In this document: positions 16,287 to 24,329 of the stretch, one piece after another
Position numbering within the stretch: the stretch's first letter is position 1
Layout: the number at the start of each line of letters is the position of its first letter
Source of the DNA: Pseudomonas nicosulfuronedens
Lineage (GTDB): Bacteria > Pseudomonadota > Gammaproteobacteria > Pseudomonadales > Pseudomonadaceae
Assembly: GCF_005877905.1 (NCBI RefSeq)
Contig: NZ_SWDV01000003.1
Span: 1 to 64,000, forward strand
Direction of reading: 5' to 3'
Length of the DNA stretch: 64,000 bases
Notes under the pieces: generated by a model
Seen by the model: the letters and a program-made list of their open reading frames with translations, nothing else
Told to the model about the DNA's origin: nothing
The model's database searches: none
Translations under genes and position numbers: made by a program

Positions 16287-18254
16287 TCAGGAGTTCTTCT
16301 GGCCGCGTACTACGTCGCGCAGGAAGAAACGGTTCGGGTGGCAGGCTTCGGCCACGGCGCGTGCCACGGGCAGCGGTTCGTCGTCGATCCAGGCCGCCAG
16401 CAGTTCACCGGCCAGCGGCGCGGTGACCAGCCCGCGTGAGCCATGGGCGCTGTTCAGGAACAGGCCGTCGAGCCAGGGGCAGGGTGTTTCCGGCACCTGG
16501 CGCGCGTCCTTGCCGAGCACTGCGTAAGCCTGGGCGAAGGCTTCACGATCCGCCAGCGGGCCCACCAGCGGCAGGTAGTCCGGGGTGGTGCAGCGGAAGG
16601 CGGCGCGGCCCTGCAGCATTGCCGGATCGAGCTGGGCGATGTGCAGGCGCTCGGTCAGGTCTGTGGATATCTCCGCCAGCAGGTCGAGGTTGCCCAGGTG
16701 TTCTTCCAATGATGGCTCAGTGTCGTCTCGCTTGAATTCGAAACTGGCGCCCAGGGTGTGCTCGCCGTGGCGCGGTGGGGCGACGTAGCCTTCGGCGCAG
16801 ACCACGGTACTCAGTGCGGCGCTCTCGGCGGTGGCCGGTACGCGGGTGATCTGCCCGCGGATGCGCTTCATCGGCAGCGTCTGGGCCCCGTCGAAGCGGC
16901 GCACTTCGGCGGCGGTGGCAAGAATGGCGATGGGCGCGCTGGCGAGTTTCTGCTCGCCGCTCCAGGCGCTCCAGCCATCGGCGTCGCGTTGCAGGCGGAC
17001 TTCTTCACCGGTCAGCACGCGGATGTTCGGATGCTGAGCGAGATGGCGGCACAGTGCGGGCGGATGTACCCAGCCCCCTTCCGGGTAGAACAGCCCGCCG
17101 GCGGGCAGGCCGATGCCGGCGATGGATTCGGCCTCGGCCTTGCCCAGTTGGCGCAGCAGGGTGGCCGGGAAAGCTTCGGCCAGTTTGCTCTGACGCTGGG
17201 TTTCGGCGTCATCGAAGCCCAGTTGCAACACGCCGCAATCGGACCATTCCTCGCCTTTGCGCAGGCGCTGGATCAGCCGTCGCGTGTGGCCAAAACCGCT
17301 GACGACCAGCCGCGACAGCGCCGTGCCGTGGGCGGACAGTTTGAGGTAGAGCACGCCCTGCGGATTGCCCGAGGCTTCTTCGGCGAGGCCCGCGTGACGC
17401 TCGATCAGCGTCACCTGCCAGCCCCGCGCGGCAAGGCTGGCGGCGCTGGCGCAACCGGCCATGCCGCCGCCGATCACCAGCGCTTCGCGCGGGCCATTCG
17501 GTCGGGCTGGTCGGCTGTACCACGGTTTGCCGGCCGGCTGTTCGACGCCGAGGAATTCGCCCTGGGACATCTCCCATTTCTTGCCGAAGCCCGGGGTGCG
17601 GCGAATCTTGAAGCCGGCGGCGCCCAGCCCGCGGCGGACGAAGCCTGCGCTGGTGAAGGTGGCGATGCTCGTGCCCGGCACCGAGAGGCGGGCGAGTTGG
17701 GCGTAGAGCGCGTCGTTCCACATCTCCGGGTTCTTCGCCGGGGAGAAGCCGTCGAGGAACCAGGCGTCGATGCGCGCGTCCAGTTCGGGGAGGGTCTCCA
17801 GCACGTCGCCCACCAGAAGGGTCAGCACCACGCGACCCCCGGCGAAGACGAAGCGCTGGAAGCCGGGATTGATCGCCACGTACTGCTCCAGCAACTGCCC
17901 CGACAGGTGCGCCAGCTCCGGCCAGAGGGCAAAAGCGCGGTGCAGGTCGTCCGGCGCCACCGGGTACTTCTCGGTGCTGACGAAGTGCAGTTGCGCATCT
18001 AGCGGAGCCTGCGCCTCGAACAGCTGCCAGGCGCAAAGGAAGTTCAGCCCGGTACCGAAACCGGTTTCGCCGATGCACAGGCGCCCGCCAGCGGGCAGTG
18101 CGGCGAAGCGTTCGGGCAGGCGGTTGCCGTTGATGAACACGTGGTTCGTCTCGGCAACACCGGACGCAGGGGAGAAATACACGTCGTCGTAGACGCGGGA
18201 CGTGGGCTGGCCGTTTTCGTCCCAGTCGATCTGGGCGCTGCTGATGTCGGGCAT
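16287..18254 (-). CDS. mnmC: Bifunctional tRNA 5-methylaminomethyl-2-thiouridine biosynthesis protein MnmC
   Basis: The 655-residue protein joins two enzymes that finish the wobble base mnm5s2U34. The N-terminal methyltransferase (about 1-240) has the SAM motif IGETGFGTGLNFL and DAWFLDGFSPAKNPEMW. The C-terminal FAD-dependent oxidoreductase starts with the dinucleotide fold LVIGGGMAGCASAASLA (about 259-275) and ends with NSAHGSRGLVTAPLAGELLA, a flavin-contact motif. Length and order match E. coli MnmC. It is a single gene, with 107 bases separating its start from the divergent phosphotransferase gene. Confidence 0.93.
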   Translation of the reverse strand: MPDISSAQIDWDENGQPTSRVYDDVYFSPASGVAETNHVFINGNRLPERFAALPAGGRLCIGETGFGTGLNFLCAWQLFEAQAPLDAQLHFVSTEKYPVAPDDLHRAFALWPELAHLSGQLLEQYVAINPGFQRFVFAGGRVVLTLLVGDVLETLPELDARIDAWFLDGFSPAKNPEMWNDALYAQLARLSVPGTSIATFTSAGFVRRGLGAAGFKIRRTPGFGKKWEMSQGEFLGVEQPAGKPWYSRPARPNGPREALVIGGGMAGCASAASLAARGWQVTLIERHAGLAEEASGNPQGVLYLKLSAHGTALSRLVVSGFGHTRRLIQRLRKGEEWSDCGVLQLGFDDAETQRQSKLAEAFPATLLRQLGKAEAESIAGIGLPAGGLFYPEGGWVHPPALCRHLAQHPNIRVLTGEEVRLQRDADGWSAWSGEQKLASAPIAILATAAEVRRFDGAQTLPMKRIRGQITRVPATAESAALSTVVCAEGYVAPPRHGEHTLGASFEFKRDDTEPSLEEHLGNLDLLAEISTDLTERLHIAQLDPAMLQGRAAFRCTTPDYLPLVGPLADREAFAQAYAVLGKDARQVPETPCPWLDGLFLNSAHGSRGLVTAPLAGELLAAWIDDEPLPVARAVAEACHPNRFFLRDVVRGQKNS

Positions 18255-18361
18255 GGGAAGGCAAGGCTGGGAAACGAAGGCGGCAGTTTAGCCGATCCGC
18301 CGCGCAGACAGCCTGCGTCACATCCGCTACCTTTTATTCACTTCGAAACAAGGAGAGCTGC

Positions 18362-19867
18362 ATGTTCGAATCCGCTGAGATCGGTCATTCCATCGACAAG
18401 GAAACCTACGAGAAGGAAGTCGCGGTGCTGCGCGAGGCCCTGCTCGAGGCGCAGTACGAGCTCAAGCAACAGGCGCGCTTCCCGGTGATCATCCTGATCA
18501 ACGGCATCGAGGGCGCCGGCAAGGGCGAGACGGTGAAGTTGCTCAACGAGTGGATGGACCCGCGGCTGATCCGGGTGGAAAGCTTCCTGCTGCCCACCGA
18601 CGAGGAGCTCTCCCGGCCGCCGCAGTGGCGCTTCTGGCGCCGCCTGCCGCCCAAGGGCACCACCGGCATCTTCTTCGGCAACTGGTACAGCCAGATGCTC
18701 TATGCGCGGGTGACGGGCGAGATCAAGGACAGCCAGCTCGACGGCCTGATCGGCGATGCCGAGCGCTTTGAACGCATGTACTCCGACGAGGGAGCACTGA
18801 TCTTCAAGTTCTGGTTCCACCTCTCCAAGAAGCAGCTCAAGGAGCGCCTCAAGGCGCTGGAGAACGACCCGAGCCGCAGCTGGCAGCTCAGCGAGGTGGA
18901 CTGGAAGCAGAGCGAGGTCTACGACAAGTTCGTGCGCTATGGCGAGCGCGTGCTGCGCCGCACCAGCCGCGACTATGCTCCCTGGTACGTGGTGGAAGGT
19001 TCCGATGAGCGCTACCGCAGCCTGACGGTCGGCCGCACCATCCTCGAAAGCCTCCAGGCCGCCCTCAAGCGCAAGGATCGCCCGACTCCGCAGCCTCACG
19101 CCGCGCCGCTGGTCTCCAGCCTGGACAACAAGGGCCTGCTGGATGCGCTGGACCTGAGCCTGTCGCTGGACAAGGACCAGTACAAGGAGCAGTTGGCCAA
19201 GGAGCAGGCGCGCCTGGCCACGCTGATGCGCGACAAGCGCTTCCGCAGCCACTCGCTGATCGCCGTGTTCGAGGGCAACGACGCCGCAGGCAAGGGCGGC
19301 GCGATCCGCCGTGTCACCGACGCGCTGGACCCACGCCAGTACCGCATCGTGCCGATCGCCGCGCCCACCGAGGAGGAGCGCGCGCAGCCCTACCTGTGGC
19401 GCTTCTGGCGGCACATCCCGGCGCGCCGGCAGTTCACCATCTTCGACCGTTCCTGGTACGGCCGCGTGCTGGTGGAGCGGGTCGAGGGCTTTGCCAGCGA
19501 CGCCGACTGGCTGCGCGCCTACGCGGAGATCAACGACTTCGAGGAACAGCTGGCGAACTACAACATCGTGCTGGTGAAGTTCTGGTTGTCCATCGACCAG
19601 GAGACCCAGCTGGAGCGCTTCAAGGAGCGCGAGTCGATTCCCTTCAAGCGCTTCAAGATCACCGAGGAAGACTGGCGAAACCGTGACAAGTGGGACCTCT
19701 ATGTGGACGCGGTGGGCGACATGGTCGACCGCACCAGCACCGAGATCGCACCCTGGACGCTGATCGAGGCCAACGACAAGCGCTATGCGCGGGTGAAGGT
19801 ACTCAGGACCATCAACTATGCGCTGGAGGCGGCATACGGGAGTTCGAAGAAGAGCAAGAAGGACTGA
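18362..19867 (+). CDS. pap: Polyphosphate:AMP phosphotransferase (two-domain PPK2 class II)
   Basis: This 501-residue enzyme transfers phosphate from polyphosphate to AMP, giving ADP. It contains two tandem PPK2 domains, each with a Walker A loop: GIEGAGKGE (48-56) in the first and GNDAAGKGG near 303 in the second, and each with an FxxxWY-type element (FGNWYSQ; FDRSWYGR). The first copy is the less canonical one, as in characterised two-domain Pap proteins, where the C-terminal domain is catalytic. The start ATG at 18362 follows AAGGAGAGC. It stands alone; a long repeat region follows it. Confidence 0.92.
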   Translation: MFESAEIGHSIDKETYEKEVAVLREALLEAQYELKQQARFPVIILINGIEGAGKGETVKLLNEWMDPRLIRVESFLLPTDEELSRPPQWRFWRRLPPKGTTGIFFGNWYSQMLYARVTGEIKDSQLDGLIGDAERFERMYSDEGALIFKFWFHLSKKQLKERLKALENDPSRSWQLSEVDWKQSEVYDKFVRYGERVLRRTSRDYAPWYVVEGSDERYRSLTVGRTILESLQAALKRKDRPTPQPHAAPLVSSLDNKGLLDALDLSLSLDKDQYKEQLAKEQARLATLMRDKRFRSHSLIAVFEGNDAAGKGGAIRRVTDALDPRQYRIVPIAAPTEEERAQPYLWRFWRHIPARRQFTIFDRSWYGRVLVERVEGFASDADWLRAYAEINDFEEQLANYNIVLVKFWLSIDQETQLERFKERESIPFKRFKITEEDWRNRDKWDLYVDAVGDMVDRTSTEIAPWTLIEANDKRYARVKVLRTINYALEAAYGSSKKSKKD

Positions 19868-19885
19868 CGCTTCAGCTCGCTACCT

Positions 19886-20273
19886 GTAGGAGCGAGCTTG
19901 CTCGCGAAGCTGATCAACGCTGGTGTGAGCGGACCTTGCCCACGATGCTCTTGCTTGTCGTTGGGAATCCAGCGCCGCTTCGGCGGGCGCGCGGACCTCT
20001 TGTCTCGCCCCCTCGGGCGAGCTACTTTGGCAAACGCCCCAAAGTAGGCAAAGGTCTTGCCCCGGACATCCGGTTTTTCGCTTGGGGCGAAAAATGCCCT
20101 CGTTGAAGCGAAGTTTCAGGGGCACGCGCTGAACGGGGCCGTTCGGAGTGCTCGGGTGTTTTTCTGGAAGTCTTTTTAGAGCCGAAGCGGGGGATTGAGG
20201 GCTTTCGTAGGAGCGAGCTTGCTCGCGAACAGGCCCCATTGCGAAATCGGTTCGGGAGCAAGCCCGCTCTTCC
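19886..20273. repeat. Compound intergenic repeat with REP elements and hairpins
   Basis: This fills the 438-base gap between the phosphotransferase gene and lapD. Two identical 23-base REP units (GTAGGAGCGAGCTTGCTCGCGAA) lie at 19886-19908 and 20207-20229, with a diverged relative, GGGAGCAAGCCCGCTC, near 20254. Between them are two perfect hairpins: CTACTTTGG/CCAAAGTAG at 20022-20047 and TTTTTCGC/GCGAAAAA at 20074-20094. No gene with natural codon use is present. Arrays of this kind are typical dispersed elements of Pseudomonas; the same REP unit recurs at 43561-43631. Confidence 0.82.
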
Positions 20274-20305
20274 AGGGGCATGCCGATGCCAGGCGTGCTG
20301 CCGAT

Positions 20306-22261
20306 CTATGCCCCGTTTTTCTGCGACGGCTTCGGCGCACCAATGAGCCGCCCCATCGCCCCGGCAATCCCCATCTCCCGCAGCACCTGCAGCTCACCCT
20401 CGGTTTCCACCATCTCCGCAATCAGCGGCAGGTCGATGCTGTTGGAGGCGCGGTACATGGCCTCGATGAACAGGCGCTTGTCGTTGTCCTGGTCGATGGC
20501 GCGGATGTAGCTGCCGTCGATCTTCAGGTACGCCAGGCCCAGGCGGGTCAGGTTGCCGATCAGGCTGAAGCGCCCGCCGAAATGCTGCAGGCCCAGCTTG
20601 GCGCCGACGTCCTGCACCGACTGGGCGAGCTTCTCCAGCTCGGCCGGCGGCGGCAGGTAGCGTTCGTCCACCTCCAGGGTCATCAGCTGGGCTTCCTGCG
20701 GGTGGGCACGGAGAATTTCGAACAGCTGACGCAAGGGCTCGGCGCTGCGTACGGTTTCCGCCGAGAGCGACAGGGCCAGTGGCGCTGGCTGCTGGGCGAG
20801 GTGGGCGAGGGCGTGTTCGAGCATGGCCAGGTCGAAACGCGCGGACCAGCCGAAGCGCTCGATCCACGGCAGGAACTGCCCGGCGGCGACGGCCTCGCCC
20901 TTGGGGTCGAGCAGCCGCGCGAGCACCTTCTGGTGCAGCACCTCGCCATTCTCGGCGCAGGTGCGCACGGGCTGGAACCACAGTTGCAGCTTGCCCTTCT
21001 GCAGGGCGTCGTCGAGCCATTCGCGCCAGGCTCGCGAGTCTTGCGCGGGTTGGCCGCCGGAGCTGTCCAGGCGCTGCCAGGGCCGGTCAGGCGAGGATTG
21101 CGCTTGCGCCAGTGCCTGGTCCGCGCGGGACAGCACACTGGCGGCCGATTCGCCGGGGCGGAAGGCGGCCAGGCCAAGGTGCGCCACCGGTGTGCAGTCG
21201 CTGGCGCCGGTACTGCGCAGGTTTTCCAGGGCGGCGCTGAGCTGGTCGGCAAGCAGTTCGGCGCTGGCGCTGTCGACCCCGGGTGCGAGCAGGGTGAACT
21301 CTCCGCCGCGGCTGCGTGCAGCCAGCCAATCTGGGGTGCCGTGCTGCTCGCGCTCACGTTCCAGCAGCTCGGCCACATCTCTGATCAGCGCGTCGGTGCG
21401 CTGCCCACCCAGGCGCTGGTTGAGCCCGCCCAGATCGTTCAGGCGCAACAGCAGGAGGTAACCGGCGGCGTTCTGTTCGCTGGGGGACAGCTGTGCATCC
21501 AGCCGCGCGTCGAACAGGCGGCGGTTGGCCAGGCCCGAGAGGCTGTCCTGGTAGGCCTCCTCGCGCAGCTTCTCGCTGCGGGTGGCCTCCTCGGCGAACA
21601 GTGCCTTGAGCTTGTCGACCATCTGGTTCATCGCCTGCACCACGCGCTTGAGTTCGGGGGTGCGCGGCTCCTTGGGCAGGGTGAGGAATTCGCGCCGGGT
21701 GATGGCGTGGGCCTGCTGCACCATCTGGTCCAGCGGCTTGAGCTGGGTGCGCAGCAGCCAGCCGCCGAGGATGGCGCTGACCAGCCCGCAGGCCAGCAGC
21801 CAGGCGAGGCTGCCCAGCGCGCCGTCCCACAGCTTGGCCAGGGCGAACTGCGGATGGCTGACCACCTCGACCCGCGCGGCCTGTTCCCAGCCGCGCATGA
21901 TCAGCGCGTCGCCGCCCTGGGCCTTGAGGTTGACCAGCTTGGCGAACCAGGCCGGTACCTTCTGATCCTGGCTGTCGCTGTCACGTTCGACGATGACCTT
22001 GCCCTCGGGAATGCTCACCACGCGGATGGTGGCGAAGTAGCCGGAATCGAAGATCGAACTGACCATCAGCTCGATCATTGCCGGGTCGTCCACGTGCGGG
22101 GTGAGCGACAGCCCCAGCGCGGTGGCGGCGTCCTGGGCATGCGAGCGCAACTGGCCGATCAGTTGCTCGCGGGAGCTTTCAAGGCTGGCGGCGAAGCTGC
22201 CGGCGAAGGCCACCACGAGGAACAGGCAGATCGCCAGGAACAGTTGCTTGAGCAATGACAT
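20306..22261 (-). CDS. lapD: LapD, inner-membrane c-di-GMP receptor controlling LapG
   Basis: The 651-residue protein has an N-terminal membrane helix (about 6-26), a periplasmic LapD/MoxY-type domain (27-150), a second helix (151-171), a HAMP linker, then GGDEF and EAL domains. Both catalytic motifs are degenerate: RGGEF at 318-322 and KVL in place of EAL. This is the signature of LapD, which binds c-di-GMP without making or breaking it. When loaded, it holds the periplasmic protease LapG and so keeps large adhesins on the cell surface. LapG is encoded directly upstream on the same strand (12-base gap), giving a complete switch. No adhesin substrate gene is in the window. Confidence 0.93.
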   Translation of the reverse strand: MSLLKQLFLAICLFLVVAFAGSFAASLESSREQLIGQLRSHAQDAATALGLSLTPHVDDPAMIELMVSSIFDSGYFATIRVVSIPEGKVIVERDSDSQDQKVPAWFAKLVNLKAQGGDALIMRGWEQAARVEVVSHPQFALAKLWDGALGSLAWLLACGLVSAILGGWLLRTQLKPLDQMVQQAHAITRREFLTLPKEPRTPELKRVVQAMNQMVDKLKALFAEEATRSEKLREEAYQDSLSGLANRRLFDARLDAQLSPSEQNAAGYLLLLRLNDLGGLNQRLGGQRTDALIRDVAELLEREREQHGTPDWLAARSRGGEFTLLAPGVDSASAELLADQLSAALENLRSTGASDCTPVAHLGLAAFRPGESAASVLSRADQALAQAQSSPDRPWQRLDSSGGQPAQDSRAWREWLDDALQKGKLQLWFQPVRTCAENGEVLHQKVLARLLDPKGEAVAAGQFLPWIERFGWSARFDLAMLEHALAHLAQQPAPLALSLSAETVRSAEPLRQLFEILRAHPQEAQLMTLEVDERYLPPPAELEKLAQSVQDVGAKLGLQHFGGRFSLIGNLTRLGLAYLKIDGSYIRAIDQDNDKRLFIEAMYRASNSIDLPLIAEMVETEGELQVLREMGIAGAMGRLIGAPKPSQKNGA

Positions 22262-22273
22262 GCCGGGGTTCTC

Positions 22274-22975
22274 CTATCGCGTCTCGTCGAGGTCCAGGCC
22301 CTCGGCGCGCATCTTGGTCAACAGGTCCTGCCAGCGCGACAGCTTCTTGCTGTCGCCGGTGCGCTTGCCACCGTTGGCGCCGGGCAGCCAAAGCCCCTCG
22401 GCGTTGAAGGCGTAGACGGGCAGGAGGTCCTTGCGCTGGGACGCAGGCTTGATCTGCGGGATCAGGTTATCCAGCACCAGCGGCTCGGCAGTGGGGGAGG
22501 CGTAGTAGGTGAGCACCATGTGCGCCTGGTTCTGCTGCAGCGCCTTGACGTAGGTGATGCGCAGCTTGTCGCTGGCGACGCCGAGGCGGCGCAGGGTGAC
22601 GAACTTGGCGATGGAGTAGTCCTCGCAGTCGCCGGCGCCCTTGTAGAGGGATTCCACCGGCGTCGCCCAGTAGTCCTCCTGGTGCCAGACGGTGCGGTCG
22701 TCGGTGAATACCAGGGCGCCGTTGAAGAAGGCATTGACCGCCTTGAGCTTGGCCATCTCGTCGAGACTCTCGCTGTCGGCGATCAGGCGGCCCCAGGACT
22801 CGATGCGGGTCTTGGCAGTGCCGAGGTTGCCGTAGCGCTGCTCGGCGTTCTTCAGGATGGTGTCGAAGTTCCAGGCGGCGGTGGCGGTGAGTGCGAGGAG
22901 CGCGAGCAGCAGAGCACCGGCCCGCAGACACAGCGGGCTGGCGAACAGCCAGAGGGCTCCTCGGGGTGGCTGCAT
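22274..22975 (-). CDS. lapG: LapG, periplasmic transglutaminase-like cysteine protease
   Basis: This 233-residue member of the bacterial transglutaminase-like cysteine peptidase family has a hydrophobic N-terminal export segment (about 12-34) and the catalytic triad Cys117 (GAGDCEDYS), His152 (AHMVL) and Asp169 (LVLDN). It cleaves the N-terminus of surface adhesins such as LapA or CdrA when freed from LapD. It is upstream of lapD in the same operon. Its promoter region (22976-23183) is shared with the divergent RND efflux genes. Confidence 0.92.
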   Translation of the reverse strand: MQPPRGALWLFASPLCLRAGALLLALLALTATAAWNFDTILKNAEQRYGNLGTAKTRIESWGRLIADSESLDEMAKLKAVNAFFNGALVFTDDRTVWHQEDYWATPVESLYKGAGDCEDYSIAKFVTLRRLGVASDKLRITYVKALQQNQAHMVLTYYASPTAEPLVLDNLIPQIKPASQRKDLLPVYAFNAEGLWLPGANGGKRTGDSKKLSRWQDLLTKMRAEGLDLDETR

Positions 22976-23084
22976 CGCCAGCGCTCCATGTGGGATGTGT
23001 GGAGTCTAGGCGCTCTTCGAGAACTTGCGCCGGCGTATCGCCATTGAGCGCAAAGCCCCGTCCCACGGGCCTTGGAGGCGAATC

Positions 23085-23138
23085 TGACAGAATTGTCATC
23101 TAAGGGTCAGCATCCGGTCCCGACGGCGGGCTTATAAC
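23085..23138 (+). promoter_or_regulatory. CusR/CopR-type box and -10 in the lapG / RND intergenic region
   Basis: A perfect inverted repeat, TGACA-GAAT-TGTCA, lies at 23085-23098, followed by TATAAC (23133-23138), a good -10 for the plus-strand RND operon, 45 bases before its first ATG. TGACA..TGTCA is the general form of boxes bound by CusR/CopR-type response regulators, and such a regulator is the third gene of this operon. With a start near 23145, the box would centre about 53 bases upstream. Binding is inferred. Confidence 0.55.
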
Positions 23139-23183
23139 CCCAGGATGCGGCCGCTGTGGCCGAACCAGACGCAGGAGAGCGGG

Positions 23184-24329
23184 ATGCAGGGACAACGGCG
23201 GGTTTGGCTGGCAGCAGGGTTGCTGGGGGTGACGGCGCTGGGAGCGGGCATCTGGGGCTTTGCCGGCCGGCACGAAGCGCCGCAGGCCGCAGCCCAGGCA
23301 GCCGGGGTACCGGTGACCCTGGCGCGCGTTGCCCGCGAAGACCTGACGCAGAACATCGATGGCGTCGGTACCGTTACCTCGCTCGCCAGCGTTTTGGTGC
23401 GCCCGCAGGTGGAAGGCCAGCTCACCGCGCTGCTTGTCGAGGAAGGGCAGATGGTCAAGCAGGGCGAACTGCTGGCGACCATCGACGACCGAGCCATCAA
23501 GGCCGCACTGGAGCAGGCCGAGGCCACCAAGCAGAGCAATCAGGCGCAGTTGCGCATCGTCGAGCAGGACCTGGCGCGCTACCAGACCCTGATCCAGCGT
23601 GGATCGATTTCCCGGCAGACGGTGGAGCAGAGCGAAGCCGAAGCAGCCCGCCTGCGCGCCACCCTGCGCGGCAACGACGCCACCATCGACGCCGAGCGCG
23701 TGCGCCTGTCCTATACCCGCATAACCTCACCCGTCGCCGGCCGCGTCGGCATTCGCAATGTCGACGTCGGCAACCTGCTGCGCACCAATGACAGCAATGG
23801 CCTGTTCAGCGTGACCCAGATGTCGCCGATCTCGGTGGTCTTCGCCCTGCCGCAGGAAAACCTGCCGCAACTGCAGCCGCTGATGGCCGGCGACTCGCCG
23901 GTAGTCGCTCGTAGCCGTGACGGCGGCCAGCTGCTCGGCGAAGGCCATCTGCGCAGCATCGACAACCAGGTGGCCAGCAGCACCGGCACCATCCGCGTGC
24001 GGGCTGTGTTCGACAACAAGGATGGCAAGCTCTGGCCGGGGCAGTTCGTTGCCATCGACCTGCAGTCCGGCGTGCTGCACAACGGTCTGGTGCTGGACAG
24101 CCGCGCCGTGCGCCGCGGTCTGGATGGGGCTTTCGTGTTCCGCATCGAAGACGGCAAGGCACAGAAGGTGCCGGTGCGCATCGTCGAGGAAGTGGACGGC
24201 CGCACTATCGTCGAAGGCCTGGCGGTGGACGATGAGGTGGTGCTCGACGGCCACTCGCGCCTGACCCCGGGGGCCCGCGTGGAAGTGCAGGGCGACGTGC
24301 AGGCCCTGGCCCGCCGGAGCGAGCCGTGA
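23184..24329 (+). CDS. RND efflux periplasmic adaptor (membrane fusion protein)
   Basis: The 381-residue protein has an N-terminal membrane anchor or signal segment (about 7-25, no lipobox Cys), a biotinyl-lipoyl-like half motif (VRPQVEGQLTALLVEEGQMVKQGELLATID), a coiled-coil hairpin (about 105-165), the second lipoyl half (TRITSPVAGRVGIRNVDVGN) and a beta-barrel domain. This is the HlyD/AcrA adaptor layout. The ATG at 23184 follows CAGGAGAGCGGG; an earlier in-frame start at 23145 has no ribosome site and would delay the anchor. The stop overlaps the GTG start of the RND pump, so the pair is coupled. No outer-membrane channel gene accompanies it. Confidence 0.9.
   Translation: MQGQRRVWLAAGLLGVTALGAGIWGFAGRHEAPQAAAQAAGVPVTLARVAREDLTQNIDGVGTVTSLASVLVRPQVEGQLTALLVEEGQMVKQGELLATIDDRAIKAALEQAEATKQSNQAQLRIVEQDLARYQTLIQRGSISRQTVEQSEAEAARLRATLRGNDATIDAERVRLSYTRITSPVAGRVGIRNVDVGNLLRTNDSNGLFSVTQMSPISVVFALPQENLPQLQPLMAGDSPVVARSRDGGQLLGEGHLRSIDNQVASSTGTIRVRAVFDNKDGKLWPGQFVAIDLQSGVLHNGLVLDSRAVRRGLDGAFVFRIEDGKAQKVPVRIVEEVDGRTIVEGLAVDDEVVLDGHSRLTPGARVEVQGDVQALARRSEP

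Noticed and set aside
19868-20305. Possible small genes within the repeat region
   Set aside because: Open frames there overlap REP units and hairpins, have no ribosome sites and show no natural protein features.
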